A DNA stretch of 64,000 nt from Luteimonas galliterrae (GCF_023374055.1 NZ_JAMBEP010000001.1:1054001-1118000), one strand, 5' to 3'; positions 35,895 through 45,560 are shown, counted from the first letter of the stretch. Numbers and translations: made by a program. The notes: generated by a model from the letters alone, not told the origin.

Positions 35895-37658
35895 ATGTCG
35901 ACAGCGCCCGAAGAAGCCAAACCCAAACCCCGCATCGGCACTCTGCGCGCGCTCTGGCCGTTCGTCATGCGCCAGCGCGGCCTATTCGTGGCTTGGCTCT
36001 TCGCGCTGGCCGTCGCCTCCGCAGCTACGCTCAGCCTGCCTTTGGCCGTGCGCCGGATGATCGACCAAGGGTTCTCCAGCGGCACCAACATCGATCGCGC
36101 CTTTCTGTTCCTGTTCGCCGTGGCCTTGGTGCTGGCGCTCGCCAGCGCTGCGCGTTTCTACTTCGTTTCGCTGCTGGGCGAACGCGTGGTAGCCGACCTG
36201 CGCAACAAATTGTATGCGCACCTGATCGGGCTCGACGCCGGCTTCCACGACCGCAATCGCAGCGGCGAATTGATCTCGCGGCTGACCGCCGACGCTGAAC
36301 TGTTGCGCAGCGTAGTCGGCTCCAGCATGTCGGTCGCGCTGCGCAGCAGCGTCACGGTAGTCGGCTCGCTGGTCATGCTGTTCGTCACCCAGCCGCGCCT
36401 GGCGGCTTATGCCCTAGTAGGCATTCCGCTGGCAGTGCTGCCGATCGTGATCGGCGGGCGCCGTATCCAGAAGGTTTCGCGGGCCAGCCAGGACCGCGTC
36501 GCCGACGCCAACGCGCTGGCCAGCGAAACGCTGGGCGCTGTGCGCACCGTGCAAGCGCACGCGCGCGAACCTTACGAACGCGGCCGCTTCGGCGACGCGA
36601 TCGGCGTCGCGATCGAAACCGCGCGCAAACGTATCCGCTCGCAAGCCTGGGTGACGGCGATCGCGATCACGTTGATCTTCGGCGCGATCACGCTGGTGCT
36701 GTGGTCGGGCGCGCACGACGTGATCGCGGGCCGGATGACCGCCGGCACGCTGGGTCAATTCGTGCTGTATGCGCTGATCGGCGGCGGCTCGGTCGGCGCG
36801 CTGGCCGAAGTGTGGAACGAACTGCAGCGGGCCGCAGGCGGCATGGGGCGGATCAACGAGCTGCTTCAGGAAACCCCGCAGGTCGTGGCGCCTGCCGCCG
36901 CACAGCCGCTGCCGCAACCGCTGCGCGGCGAGCTGCGTTTCGACGATGTCACTTTCCATTACCCGATGCGCCCCGACCTGCCGGCGCTGGATGGCTTCAC
37001 GCTGCAGGTGCATCCCGGCGAAACGGTCGCCCTGGTCGGCCCTTCGGGCGCCGGCAAGAGCACGGTGTTTTCGCTGCTGTTGCGCTTCCACGATCCGCAA
37101 TCGGGCGCGATCTCGGTGGACGGCGCCGACATCCGCGCATTGGATCCGGCTGCGTTGCGCGAACGCATCGCGCTCGTGCCGCAAGCGCCGACCATCTTCG
37201 CCGCCAGCGCGCGCGACAACATCCGCTACGGCCGGCTGGAAGCGGACGCCACCGCCATCGAAGCCGCCGCGCGCTCGGCCGAAGCGCACGAATTCCTGTC
37301 CGAATTGCCGAAAGGCTACGACGAAGAACTCGGCGAACGCGGCGCCCGCCTGTCCGGCGGCCAGCAGCAACGCGTCGCGATCGCCCGTGCGCTGCTGAAG
37401 GACGCGCCGATCCTGCTGCTCGACGAAGCGACTTCCGCGCTGGACGCGCAGAGCGAACGCGCCGTGCAGCACGCGCTGGAGCGGCTGATGGCCGGCCGCA
37501 CCACGCTGGTCATCGCTCATCGCCTGGCCACGGTACTGAAGGCGGACCGGATCGTGGTGATGGACCGCGGTCGGATCGTCGCCGAAGGCACGCACGCGCA
37601 GTTGCTGGCGCAGGGCGGGCTGTATGCGGAATTGGCGAAGTTGCAATTCCTGGACTGA
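35895..37658 (+). CDS. ABC exporter, fused membrane and ATP-binding domains (MsbA-like)
   Basis: A 587-residue half-transporter that should work as a homodimer. The six-helix membrane domain (about residues 25 to 310) includes LLGERVVADLRNKLYAHL and RSGELISRLTADAELLRSVVG. The nucleotide-binding domain has Walker A GPSGAGKST near residue 381, a Q-loop (LVPQAPTIFAAS), the signature LSGGQQQRVAIARALL, Walker B ILLLDEATSALD, and the switch histidine in LVIAHRLATV. The pattern resembles MsbA/LmrA-type lipid or multidrug exporters; the substrate is unknown. AGGAA precedes the ATG. Confidence 0.93.
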   Translation: MSTAPEEAKPKPRIGTLRALWPFVMRQRGLFVAWLFALAVASAATLSLPLAVRRMIDQGFSSGTNIDRAFLFLFAVALVLALASAARFYFVSLLGERVVADLRNKLYAHLIGLDAGFHDRNRSGELISRLTADAELLRSVVGSSMSVALRSSVTVVGSLVMLFVTQPRLAAYALVGIPLAVLPIVIGGRRIQKVSRASQDRVADANALASETLGAVRTVQAHAREPYERGRFGDAIGVAIETARKRIRSQAWVTAIAITLIFGAITLVLWSGAHDVIAGRMTAGTLGQFVLYALIGGGSVGALAEVWNELQRAAGGMGRINELLQETPQVVAPAAAQPLPQPLRGELRFDDVTFHYPMRPDLPALDGFTLQVHPGETVALVGPSGAGKSTVFSLLLRFHDPQSGAISVDGADIRALDPAALRERIALVPQAPTIFAASARDNIRYGRLEADATAIEAAARSAEAHEFLSELPKGYDEELGERGARLSGGQQQRVAIARALLKDAPILLLDEATSALDAQSERAVQHALERLMAGRTTLVIAHRLATVLKADRIVVMDRGRIVAEGTHAQLLAQGGLYAELAKLQFLD

Positions 37659-37732
37659 ACGTTCCGCGGCCGTCGCGCCTGCCATCACGCCGGCGTGGGA
37701 GAATCCGGTCACCTGACCAGACGGAATTCCTC

Positions 37733-38647
37733 ATGGACATCGGCATGATCGGCCTCGGCCGCATGGGCGCGAATATGGCCGAACGACTCGCGCGCAACGG
37801 ACATCGCGTGCATGGCTTCGATCCGGTGGAAGCCGCACGCGAGGCCGCTGCCGAACGCGGCATCGTCGCTGCCGATTCGCTGGCGGCGCTGGTCGCGCAA
37901 CTGCCCTCGCCTCGCGCGGTCTGGCTGATGGTGCCGGCCGGCGCGATCGTCGACGACACGATCGCGGCGCTGCAACCGCTGCTCGCAGCCGGCGACATCG
38001 TGGTCGACGGCGGCAATTCGCGTTACCAGGATTCGATGCGCCGTGCGGAATCGCTCGCAGCCGCCGGCGTGCATTACATCGACTGCGGCACCAGCGGCGG
38101 CGTCTGGGGCTTGCAAGAAGGCTATAGCCTGATGATCGGCGGCGACGAAGCGGCGATCGAAACGCTGCGGCCGATCTTCGCCTCGCTGGCGCCCGCAGCA
38201 GACAAGGGCTGGGGCCGCGTCGGCGCTTCGGGCGCCGGGCATTTCGCCAAGATGGTGCACAACGGCATCGAATACGGCCTGATGCAGGCGTACGCGGAAG
38301 GCTTCGCGATCATGCAGCACAAGCGGGACTTCGGCTTCGACCTGCACCAGGTCGCCGAGATCTGGCGCACCGGCAGCGTTGTGCGTTCGTGGCTGCTCGA
38401 TCTGACCGCCGATGCCCTGCGCAAGAATCCGGGCATGGACGGCATCGCGCCGTGGGTGTCCGATTCCGGCGAAGGCCGATGGACCGTCGCCGAGGCCATC
38501 GCCCTGGACGTGCCCGCGCCGGTGATCACGCTGTCGCTGCTGGAGCGGCTGCGCTCGCGCGACGACGATTCCTTCGCCGACAAATTGCTGTCGGCGATGC
38601 GTAACGAATTCGGCGGCCATCCGGTGAAAAAGGACGGCCCCGACTGA
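37733..38647 (+). CDS. gnd: 6-phosphogluconate dehydrogenase, short NAD-type (YqeC/GndA-like)
   Basis: Decarboxylating oxidoreductase converting 6-phosphogluconate into ribulose 5-phosphate. At 304 residues it is the short homotetrameric form, lacking the extra C-terminal half of E. coli Gnd. The cofactor loop [14 protein letters not shown], the substrate segment [19 protein letters not shown] and the catalytic lysine motif [16 protein letters not shown] are present. Short forms usually prefer NAD. Start is the ATG at 37733; a long open frame running back into the ABC gene is spurious. Confidence 0.92.
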   Translation: MDIGMIGLGRMGANMAERLARNGHRVHGFDPVEAAREAAAERGIVAADSLAALVAQLPSPRAVWLMVPAGAIVDDTIAALQPLLAAGDIVVDGGNSRYQDSMRRAESLAAAGVHYIDCGTSGGVWGLQEGYSLMIGGDEAAIETLRPIFASLAPAADKGWGRVGASGAGHFAKMVHNGIEYGLMQAYAEGFAIMQHKRDFGFDLHQVAEIWRTGSVVRSWLLDLTADALRKNPGMDGIAPWVSDSGEGRWTVAEAIALDVPAPVITLSLLERLRSRDDDSFADKLLSAMRNEFGGHPVKKDGPD

Positions 38648-38658
38648 AGCGCAGCCGC

Positions 38659-38777
38659 TGCTTTTGGCCCTCCCCTTCAAGGGGAGGGTTGGGTGGGGAT
38701 GGGTTTGACTTTCGCAGCAACATCAAACCCATCCCCATCCCGGCCTTCCCCTTGAAGGGGAAGGAGAAAATCAAAAG
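38659..38777. repeat. Palindromic element, family F
   Basis: Inverted repeat with arms CCCTCCCCTTCAAGGGGAGG and CCTTCCCCTTGAAGGGGAAG extended by GATGGGTTTGA/TCAAACCCATC around a short centre. It lies between the convergent gnd and L,D-transpeptidase genes. A single arm of this type recurs at 43369 to 43398 before hpt's stop. Confidence 0.8.
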
Positions 38778-38808
38778 CAACGGAGCAAGCCCCGCTCTGC
38801 CAAGCGGC

Positions 38809-39303
38809 TCAAGGATCGATGCGAATGGGCGTGCCGGTCGGCACCAGACTCCAGATCTCCTCGATCTCCTTGTCGGTGACGGCGATGCAACCGTCGGTCC
38901 AATCGAAGGGATACAGCGCGGTATTGCCGCCGTGGATCATGATGTCGCCCCCGGGGTCGACGCCGCGTGCGCGGGCCTGCTTGCGGTCGGCCTCGTCGGG
39001 ATAGGACACGCGCAGCGACAGATGGAAACGGCTGGTGGGATTACGCCCGCTGATCCGGTAGTCGCCCTCGGGCGTTTTCTCGTCGCCTTGCTGGTGCTTG
39101 GGGCCGACCGGAACGTCGCCGAGCCGGATCCTGTAGCGCCGGATCACCCTGCCGTCGCGCAGCAGCTCCATCCGCCGTTCCGACTTGTCGACATGGATAC
39201 GGTCGGCGCGCGCGGACAATGGCGCCATGGCCGGCGTCGCAGCCGCGGCCGCCAGCGGCAGAAGGGTTGCGAGGATGATGGGGCTGTAGCCGCGATACCT
39301 CAT
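38809..39303 (-). CDS. L,D-transpeptidase-like (YkuD) protein
   Basis: A 164-residue exported protein with a YkuD catalytic domain, expected to cross-link peptidoglycan or attach proteins to it. A signal peptide (MRYRGYSPIILATLLPLAA) is followed by the strand-rich domain ERRMELLRDGRVIRRYRIRLGD, GPKHQQGDEKTPEGDYRI, and the catalytic block HGGNTALYPFDWTDGCIAVTD. The active-site cysteine follows DG rather than the commoner S-x-G, a tolerated variation. Its start overlaps the acyl-CoA dehydrogenase stop (ATGA), an unusual coupling. Confidence 0.88.
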   Translation of the reverse strand: MRYRGYSPIILATLLPLAAAAATPAMAPLSARADRIHVDKSERRMELLRDGRVIRRYRIRLGDVPVGPKHQQGDEKTPEGDYRISGRNPTSRFHLSLRVSYPDEADRKQARARGVDPGGDIMIHGGNTALYPFDWTDGCIAVTDKEIEEIWSLVPTGTPIRIDP

Positions 39304-40928
39304 CCGGCGCGGGCCCGGTCGATGATCTCTGCGAAGTCCGCATCCACCGGCAAAGTCCCGAGCGCCAGCCCGTGCTCCCCGCCGAGCCTGCTGCGGCAGA
39401 ATGCGTCGGCAACCGGACTTCCGGCGCGCAGCAGCACCGCCGCCTGCAGCGCCAGCGCCATGCGCTCGACCAGCAGGCGCGCGCCCGCTTCGGCGTTCTT
39501 GGCGTCGGCGAAGGAGACTCGCAGCGATGCGGCGGCGGCATCCAGGGCCGGGTGAAGCCCCACGGCGCCGTCGAGTTCGGCGAGCAATGCCTCCCCGGTT
39601 TCGGGTTCGCGGGAAAGCGCGCGCAGCACGTCCAGGCACTGGATATTGCCGCTGCCTTCCCAGATCGAATTCAGCGGCGCCTGCCGGTACAAGCGCGGCA
39701 GGATCGATTCCTCCACGTACCCCGCTCCGCCCAGGCATTCCTGCGCTTCGTTGACGAAGGCCGGCGCGCGCTTGCATATCCAATATTTGCCGATGGCGGT
39801 GGCGACGCGCGCGAACGCGGCTTCGCGGGCGTCGCGCGGCGCGGAATCGACTGCGCGGGCCACGCGCATCGACAAGGCCAGCGCCGCTTCGGATTCGACG
39901 GCCAGGTCGGCCAGCACGTTGCGCATCAGCGGCTGTTCGATCAGGCGCTTACCGAATGCGATGCGATGCGCCGCGTGGTGCAGCGCCTGCGCCAAGGCCA
40001 TGCGCATCTCCGCCGCCGAACCGAGCATGCAGTCGAGCCGGGTCAGCATCACCATTTCCAGGATGGTGGCGATGCCGCGGCCTTCGTCGCCGATGCGATA
40101 GGCCTTCGCCTCGACGAACTCGACTTCACCGGACGCGTTCGACCAGTCGCCCAGCTTGTCTTTCAAGCGCATCAGCCGGAAGGCGTTCTTGGCGCCGTCC
40201 GCCAGGCGTCGCGGCATCAAGAAACAGGTCAAACCGCCCGGCGCTTGCGCCAGCACCAGGAAACCATCGCACATCGGAGCGGAGAAGAACCATTTGTGCC
40301 CGATCAGCGAGTACTTCCCCTCTTCGGCGAGCGGCGTCGCGAGGGTCGTATTGGCGCGCACGTCGCTGCCGCCCTGCTTCTCGGTCATGCCCATGCCGAG
40401 CGTGACGCCGGCCTTCTGCCCGATCGGCACATCGCGCGGATCGTATTGCGAGGCGGCGACTTTGTCGGCCCATTCGCGCAAGGCCGGCGCATGGCGCAGC
40501 ACCGGCATGGCGGCATGCGTCATCGTCAGCGGGCAGCTGGTGCCGGGTTCGACCTGGTGGTGCAGATAGCTCAGCGCCGCGCGCGCGACGTGCGAGCCCG
40601 GCACCGGTTCGGACCACGACAATCCGGCGACACCGTTCTCGAGCGCCGCCTGCAGGATGCGGTGATAGTTCGGGTGGAATTCGACCGTATCGATGCGATG
40701 TCCGAAGCGGTCGTGCGTGCGCAGACGCGGTTTGTCGCGGTGCGCGTCGAAACTGAGGCGGTAGAGCTCGTCGCCGGCGAGCGCGCCATACGCGGCGAGC
40801 CTGCCCTCGAACGCACCGCCGCCCTCGCGCGCGACCGCTTCGCGCAGCGCGCAATCGGCCGCCCACAGGTCGCAGGGCGCGAATTCCGGCGGCTGGTTGT
40901 CGACCACGTGCGTCTGGAAACGTGACAT
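39300..40928 (-). CDS. AidB-like acyl-CoA dehydrogenase
   Basis: A 542-residue flavin-dependent acyl-CoA dehydrogenase of the AidB subgroup. AidB-type features are the long N-terminal region (PPEFAPCDLWAADCALREAV), TEKQGGSDVRANTT in the flavin/substrate site, GHKWFFSAPMCDGFLVLAQA, and ECLGGAGYVEESILPRLYRQAPLNSIWEGSGN near residue 410. AidB binds DNA and protects against alkylation in E. coli; whether this protein does so is unknown. Start at ATG 40928 is preceded by GGAACC; it overlaps the monooxygenase gene's end region by none, lying ten bases after its stop. Confidence 0.9.
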   Translation of the reverse strand: MSRFQTHVVDNQPPEFAPCDLWAADCALREAVAREGGGAFEGRLAAYGALAGDELYRLSFDAHRDKPRLRTHDRFGHRIDTVEFHPNYHRILQAALENGVAGLSWSEPVPGSHVARAALSYLHHQVEPGTSCPLTMTHAAMPVLRHAPALREWADKVAASQYDPRDVPIGQKAGVTLGMGMTEKQGGSDVRANTTLATPLAEEGKYSLIGHKWFFSAPMCDGFLVLAQAPGGLTCFLMPRRLADGAKNAFRLMRLKDKLGDWSNASGEVEFVEAKAYRIGDEGRGIATILEMVMLTRLDCMLGSAAEMRMALAQALHHAAHRIAFGKRLIEQPLMRNVLADLAVESEAALALSMRVARAVDSAPRDAREAAFARVATAIGKYWICKRAPAFVNEAQECLGGAGYVEESILPRLYRQAPLNSIWEGSGNIQCLDVLRALSREPETGEALLAELDGAVGLHPALDAAAASLRVSFADAKNAEAGARLLVERMALALQAAVLLRAGSPVADAFCRSRLGGEHGLALGTLPVDADFAEIIDRARAG

Positions 40929-40938
40929 GGCGGTTCCA

Positions 40939-42216
40939 TCAGGCGGCAGGCAACGATTCTCGCGCAATTCGCGCCGCGGTGCGGCGGTCCGCGGACAGCG
41001 CCTCCAGCCTGGCCAGGAAGGCCGGCTGCAGCGGCCACTTGCGGAACATGCCTTGCTGGGTGCCGCTGAGCACGCGCAGCATGTGGCCGCGCCCGCCCGG
41101 CAATGCGCCCAGCGGCCTGAACGCGAGGTCGCGCATCGAGGCCACGAGGTCGCGATCCGACTGGAATAGCGGCGTCAGCCAGCGGCTCCAGAAGTGGTAG
41201 ATGTAGACGTGCCGGCTGCGCACGCGGCCGTAACGGTCCAATGCAGCCTCCACGCCGGCCTCGTCGCGCAGCGCATCGCGCAAGGCGAGCGCATCCATCA
41301 GCGCCATGTTGACGCCCTGCCCCAACTGCGGGCTCATGGCGTGCGCGGCATCGCCGATCAGCACCAGACGTCCGCGATGCAGCCGCTTGAGCGCAGCGTC
41401 GCGATAGCTGGCGCGCGCCAGTTGCGCGGCATCGGCGACGTGCTCGAGGCAGCGATCCGCTTCCGGCCATATCCGCGACACTTCCTGCCGCCATGCAGGC
41501 ATGCCGCGCGACCGCCAGGGCTCGAAATCCGAGACCGGCAGGCTCCAGAAGAAACTCAGCCGCGGCGTAGCGTCGTCCGGCCGCGTGCCGACCGGCAGCA
41601 TGCCGATCATCTTGCGCGCGGCGACGTAGCGCTGGCGCAATTCGGTGAGCCAGGGCCAGCCTTCGCTCGGCAGCAGGCACCATAGCGCGCCCCACGGAAA
41701 TGGACGGTCCAACCGCAACTCGCCCACTTGCACGCGCAGCTGCGAAGCCGAGCCGTCTGCGACCACGATCAGGTCGTAAGGACCGTGCCACCGTCCTGTG
41801 TCGTCGCGGACGCGGCGGGTAGCGTCGTCGACCGCCACGATGGCGGTGCCGCAATGCAGTCCGCCATCGCTTGCCCAGGCGTCGGCGAGCAGGCGGAACA
41901 AGGTCGGGCGTTGCAGGCCCAGGCCGAACAGGCGCGCATCCAGTCCGGCATAACGCATGTCCATCACCGCGCGGCCGCGCGGCGTTTCGCCGTACAGGCG
42001 TTCGATGCGGGCGCCGTGCGCGAGCGCGCCGTCCAGCAATCCCATCTCCCACAACACCTGCAATCCGGTCGGCTGCAGCAGGAAGCCCGCGCCGACCGGA
42101 CCGGGCCGCGGGACGCGTTCGAACACTTCCACGCGATGCCCGTCGCGCGTCAACAACGCTGCCGCCGCCTGGCCGGCCGTTCCGTAACCCACGATGGCGA
42201 TGTGCAGCGCGGTCAT
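40939..42216 (-). CDS. FAD-dependent monooxygenase, PHBH type
   Basis: A 425-residue aromatic or polyketide hydroxylase-like flavoprotein. The FAD-binding fold begins at residue 5 (IAIVGYGTAGQAAAALLTRDG), with the DG motif in DLIVVADGSASQLR and the GD motif in LIGDAAHAMSPQLGQGVNMALMDA. Substrate is unknown; the protein is not clearly a UbiH/UbiF ubiquinone enzyme. It is first in a minus-strand set with the acyl-CoA dehydrogenase and L,D-transpeptidase. Confidence 0.88.
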   Translation of the reverse strand: MTALHIAIVGYGTAGQAAAALLTRDGHRVEVFERVPRPGPVGAGFLLQPTGLQVLWEMGLLDGALAHGARIERLYGETPRGRAVMDMRYAGLDARLFGLGLQRPTLFRLLADAWASDGGLHCGTAIVAVDDATRRVRDDTGRWHGPYDLIVVADGSASQLRVQVGELRLDRPFPWGALWCLLPSEGWPWLTELRQRYVAARKMIGMLPVGTRPDDATPRLSFFWSLPVSDFEPWRSRGMPAWRQEVSRIWPEADRCLEHVADAAQLARASYRDAALKRLHRGRLVLIGDAAHAMSPQLGQGVNMALMDALALRDALRDEAGVEAALDRYGRVRSRHVYIYHFWSRWLTPLFQSDRDLVASMRDLAFRPLGALPGGRGHMLRVLSGTQQGMFRKWPLQPAFLARLEALSADRRTAARIARESLPAA

Positions 42217-42227
42217 GCGTTCCCCAG

Positions 42228-42255
42228 AAAAAAGCCCCGCGGCCAGGCGCGGGGC
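42228..42255 (-). terminator. Rho-independent terminator of the cold-shock gene
   Basis: On the minus strand a stem GCCCCGC/GCGGGGC with an eight-base loop is followed by six T residues. It lies 27 bases after the cold-shock protein stop and just before the monooxygenase start, so it should isolate the two transcripts. Confidence 0.85.
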
Positions 42256-42281
42256 TCAGGATGGATCGATGCTGGCGCTTC

Positions 42282-42488
42282 TTACTGCGCCGGTGCCACG
42301 CCGGCGGCTTGCGCGCCTTTCGGGCCCTGCACGACTTCGTAGCTGACGCGTTGGCCTTCCTGCAGGCTGCGGAAGCCCTGCGCGTTGATCGCCGAGAAGT
42401 GCACGAACACGTCGGCGCTGCCGTCTTCGGGTGCGATGAAGCCGAAACCCTTGGCGTCGTTGAACCATTTCACGGTGCCGTACTGCAT
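42282..42488 (-). CDS. Cold-shock domain protein
   Basis: A 68-residue single cold-shock (OB-fold) domain protein that binds single-stranded RNA and DNA and keeps messages unfolded. RNP1 ([11 protein letters not shown]) and RNP2 (DVFVHFSAI) are complete. The tail ([14 protein letters not shown]) is Ala/Gln-rich. The ATG at 42488 begins the typical [11 protein letters not shown]. It is followed by a strong terminator. Confidence 0.96.
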   Translation of the reverse strand: MQYGTVKWFNDAKGFGFIAPEDGSADVFVHFSAINAQGFRSLQEGQRVSYEVVQGPKGAQAAGVAPAQ

Positions 42489-42588
42489 AGCTTTGCTGAC
42501 CTCATGATGGGTGCGTTGTGCGTACGCCGGCGCGTGGGGCGGCCTGGCGCACGGGCGGAGTATGCAAAGCAACCGCCCGTACTGGCAA

Positions 42589-43341
42589 TCACCCGGCCAG
42601 TATGGCGCCGACCAGTGCCGGCAGGCCGGCGGAGGCCGCGGCCACGTTGGCGAGCACGTCGTCGAAGGTGATGACCTCGTTCGGATCCGGACCGGCGCCG
42701 GCCGCCCAGTTGGCGACGATGGCCAGGCAGGCGTAGTCCAGGCCGAGCTCGCGCGCCAGGCCCGCTTCGGGCATGCCGGTCATGCCGACCAGGTTGCAGC
42801 CGTCGCGCTTCATGCGGGCGATTTCGGCCTTGGTCTCCAGGCGCGGGCCTTGGGTCGCGCCGTAGCAGCCATGCCCCACCAAGGTGACGCCTGCGCGCCC
42901 CGCCGCGGACAACACGGCCTCGCGCAGCGCCGGCGTGTACGGATCGCCGAAATCGACATGCAACACTTCGCTGCCCGGTTCTTCGCTCAGCGTCGAGATC
43001 CGGCCCCAGGTGTAATCGATCAGCTGGTCGGGACAAGCGAGCACGCGCGGACCGAACGCCTCGGTGATGCCGCCGACGGTGTTGATCGCCAACACGCGCG
43101 TCGCGCCGAGCGCTTTCAGCGCGGCCAGGTTGGCGCGGTAGTTGATCTTGTGCGGCGGCAGCGAATGGCCTTCGCCGTGGCGCGCCAGGAAGGCGGCGCG
43201 TTTGCCGGCCAAAGTGCCGATCCGGATCGGACCAGACGGTGCGCCGTAGGCCGTCACTGGCTGGTGCGCTTCGGCATCTTCGAGTTGCGCCAATGCGTAG
43301 ACGCCGGTGCCGCCGATGATGGCCAGGGAGATGTCGGTCAT
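42589..43341 (-). CDS. S-methyl-5'-thioinosine phosphorylase-like
   Basis: A 250-residue purine nucleoside phosphorylase of the MTAP/MTIP type. The phosphate site is near the start ([12 protein letters not shown], and [21 protein letters not shown]), with the nucleoside site around [12 protein letters not shown] and [14 protein letters not shown], then [19 protein letters not shown]. In Pseudomonas the corresponding enzyme cleaves methylthioinosine to hypoxanthine and methylthioribose-1-phosphate; methylthioadenosine is the other possible substrate. The nearby hpt gene could use the hypoxanthine, supporting the inosine assignment. No clear ribosome-binding site precedes the ATG. Confidence 0.85.
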   Translation of the reverse strand: MTDISLAIIGGTGVYALAQLEDAEAHQPVTAYGAPSGPIRIGTLAGKRAAFLARHGEGHSLPPHKINYRANLAALKALGATRVLAINTVGGITEAFGPRVLACPDQLIDYTWGRISTLSEEPGSEVLHVDFGDPYTPALREAVLSAAGRAGVTLVGHGCYGATQGPRLETKAEIARMKRDGCNLVGMTGMPEAGLARELGLDYACLAIVANWAAGAGPDPNEVITFDDVLANVAAASAGLPALVGAILAG

Positions 43342-43396
43342 TTCAAGGATTCTCGTTGCTGCCGTTGCTCTTCTCCTTCCCCTTCAAGGGGAGGGC

Positions 43397-43954
43397 TTAA
43401 GCTTTCAGGGCGTAAATGGCGGGCAGATTCCGGCCCTGTTCTTGAAAATCCATGCCGTAGCCGAACACGTAGCGATCGGGCACTTCCACGCCGACATACT
43501 CCGCTTCGATGCCTTCCACGCAACGGTCGTGGATCTTCACCGCCAGCACTGCCGTGCGCACGTCGGCCGCGCCTTCGTCCTCGCACCAGCGCTTGATCGC
43601 CAGCAGCGTATGGCCTTCATCGAGGATATCGTCGGCCAGCAGCACGCGGCGGCCGCGCAACGAAGTCGCAGGACGGTGCAACCAAGCCAAGCGCGCGCCG
43701 GACGTATTCCCGCGGTAACGCGTGGCATGCAGGTAGTCGAACTCCAGATCCAGCCCGCGCTCGCCGAGCGCGAAGGCCAGTTGCGATGCGAACGGCATGC
43801 CGCCGTGCATCACGGTGAGGAACAATGGCGGCATGTCGCCTTCGTAATCGCCGCGGATCTCGTCGGCCAGGCGCTGGATCGCCTGCTCGAGCGTGGCGCG
43901 GTCGTGGATCAATTCGGCATCGGGCAGCACTTCGCCCAGCCGCACGGGACTCAT
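43397..43954 (-). CDS. hpt: Hypoxanthine-guanine phosphoribosyltransferase
   Basis: A 185-residue phosphoribosyltransferase that makes IMP or GMP from hypoxanthine or guanine and PRPP. The PRPP-binding motif VLLADDILDEGHTL is complete, and the flexible-loop and base-binding regions follow (AVKIHDR and VGVEVPDRYVFGYGMD). The start overlaps the nagZ stop (ATGA), so the two are coupled. Downstream lies the methylthioinosine phosphorylase gene, whose product would supply its substrate. Confidence 0.92.
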   Translation of the reverse strand: MSPVRLGEVLPDAELIHDRATLEQAIQRLADEIRGDYEGDMPPLFLTVMHGGMPFASQLAFALGERGLDLEFDYLHATRYRGNTSGARLAWLHRPATSLRGRRVLLADDILDEGHTLLAIKRWCEDEGAADVRTAVLAVKIHDRCVEGIEAEYVGVEVPDRYVFGYGMDFQEQGRNLPAIYALKA

Positions 43955-44958
43955 GCCGCACCTCCGGTTTGGCCCATCAAGCGCGATTGCGCCTGGCCGT
44001 ATTGCGTTTCGGCCAGCAGGCCGTCCCAACCCATCGCGCCGCGGCCGATCAGGCCGGTCAGCGCCATCGTATTGAGTTTCCGTCCCTGTACTGCGTCCAG
44101 CGATTCCTCCACCAGCTCGGGATGGCAGACCAGCACCACGTCGCAACCGGCATCCAGGTGCGCATCGACGCGCGCTTTGATGCCGCCTGCGGAAAACGCC
44201 GCCTTCATGCCGATATCGTCGGAGAACACCACGCCGCGGAAGCCCATTTCCTGGCGCAGGATCTCCTGGATCCAGCGCGACGAATAACCTGCGGGTTCCG
44301 GCGCGACCTGCGGATAAACGATGTGCGCCATCATCACCGCGTCGGCGCCGGCTTCGATCCCGGCGACGAAAGGAACCAGATCGCGCGCGCGCATCTGCTC
44401 CAGCGAGCGGTTGTCGACGGCGTCGTCGAAATGCGTGTCCTCGCGCACCGTGCCATGTCCGGGGAAATGCTTGATCGTCGCCACCATGCCCGCAGCATGC
44501 ATGCCTCGCACATAGGCGCGCGTGAATTCGGCCACGACCTTCGGATCTTCCGAGAAGGAACGGTTGCCGATGGCCAGGTTGTCGTGGCCGACATCGACCA
44601 CAGGCGCGAAGCTCAGGTCCACGCCGCTGGCGCGCACTTCGCTGGCCATCAGCCACGCATGCTCGCGCGCCAGTTCGAGCGCGGCGACCGGATCGGCGGC
44701 GTACATGCGGCCGATCTCCTCCAGCGGCGGCAGCGCGCTGTAGCCTTCGCGGAAGCGCTGCACGCGTCCGCCTTCCTGGTCCACGCAGATCAGTTGCGGC
44801 CGAGGCGCGGCCTCGCGGATCGCGGCCGACAATTCGGCCACCTGCGCGCGCGACGCGAAATTGCGCTTGAACAGGATCACGCCGGCGCAGGCGTCGTGCT
44901 GCAGCCAGTCGCGTTCCTGCGCATTGAGTTCGGTGCCGGCGACGCCGATCACGAGCAT
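43951..44958 (-). CDS. nagZ: Beta-N-acetylhexosaminidase
   Basis: Cytosolic family-3 glycosidase (335 residues) that removes N-acetylglucosamine from anhydromuropeptides during peptidoglycan recycling. Motifs include CVDQEGGRVQRFREG, IKHFPGHGTVREDTH with the catalytic-dyad His and Asp region, and the nucleophile aspartate in VVFSDDIGMKAA. I start at the ATG 44958 because AGGAG precedes it; the frame to 44997 adds unlikely residues. Such an activity is the route to beta-lactamase-inducing muropeptides in relatives. Confidence 0.94.
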   Translation of the reverse strand: MLVIGVAGTELNAQERDWLQHDACAGVILFKRNFASRAQVAELSAAIREAAPRPQLICVDQEGGRVQRFREGYSALPPLEEIGRMYAADPVAALELAREHAWLMASEVRASGVDLSFAPVVDVGHDNLAIGNRSFSEDPKVVAEFTRAYVRGMHAAGMVATIKHFPGHGTVREDTHFDDAVDNRSLEQMRARDLVPFVAGIEAGADAVMMAHIVYPQVAPEPAGYSSRWIQEILRQEMGFRGVVFSDDIGMKAAFSAGGIKARVDAHLDAGCDVVLVCHPELVEESLDAVQGRKLNTMALTGLIGRGAMGWDGLLAETQYGQAQSRLMGQTGGAA

Positions 44959-45015
44959 TGCAAATCTCCTGGATGTCGCGCCGGACCGGTGCCGCATCCG
45001 GGCGCGTAACGCAAA

Positions 45016-45534
45016 CTACACCAAATCGACGGCTGCCCGCTCCGTTTCGCTCCATCGCGAATAGGGATGGGAGGCCAGGGCCAGATTGTAATAGCGCGGC
45101 AGATCGGTGACGTCGGCGCCGGCCCAGACGGGCTTGTCGAAGTCCTCGCCTGCGGCCGCCAGTTCGATTTCCGCCACCATCAGGCCGGCGTTGTCGCCCA
45201 GGAATTCGTCGATTTCCCAGACGTGGCCGGCGTGGTTCACGTAATGCCTGCGCTTCTCGATGGTGCCGCCCACGCACAGGGCGAGCAGCGCGCGGGCGTC
45301 GCCGAGCGGGATCGGGTAGTCGAATTCCTGGCGCGTGGGGCCCATGTCTCGCGATTTGAGGTTCAGGAACGCTTCTTCGCCGGCGATGCGCACCCGCACC
45401 GAGGCGCGCTGCGCGCCGCTGTCCATCGCCGCCTGATCGTTGATATAGCCCTGCGCCATCGGCACGGCTTTGTAGGCCGCTTCGCGCCAGCTGTCGTCTT
45501 TGACCAGGAATTTGTATTCGATTTCGATGCCCAT
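45016..45534 (-). CDS. CYTH domain phosphatase/cyclase-like protein
   Basis: A 172-residue protein of the CYTH (triphosphate tunnel) superfamily. The N-terminal EIEYKFLV is the ExExK metal-binding signature, and the tunnel strands carry RASVRVRIAG, AFLNLKSRD and RRHYVNHAGHVWEIDEF. Such proteins hydrolyse inorganic triphosphate or, in some, cyclise ATP; which applies here is not decided. GGAGG precedes the ATG. It sits 57 bases before nagZ on the same strand. Confidence 0.9.
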   Translation of the reverse strand: MGIEIEYKFLVKDDSWREAAYKAVPMAQGYINDQAAMDSGAQRASVRVRIAGEEAFLNLKSRDMGPTRQEFDYPIPLGDARALLALCVGGTIEKRRHYVNHAGHVWEIDEFLGDNAGLMVAEIELAAAGEDFDKPVWAGADVTDLPRYYNLALASHPYSRWSETERAAVDLV

Positions 45535-45560
45535 GCTTGCCTCCGTATTTTGCCTCAAAG

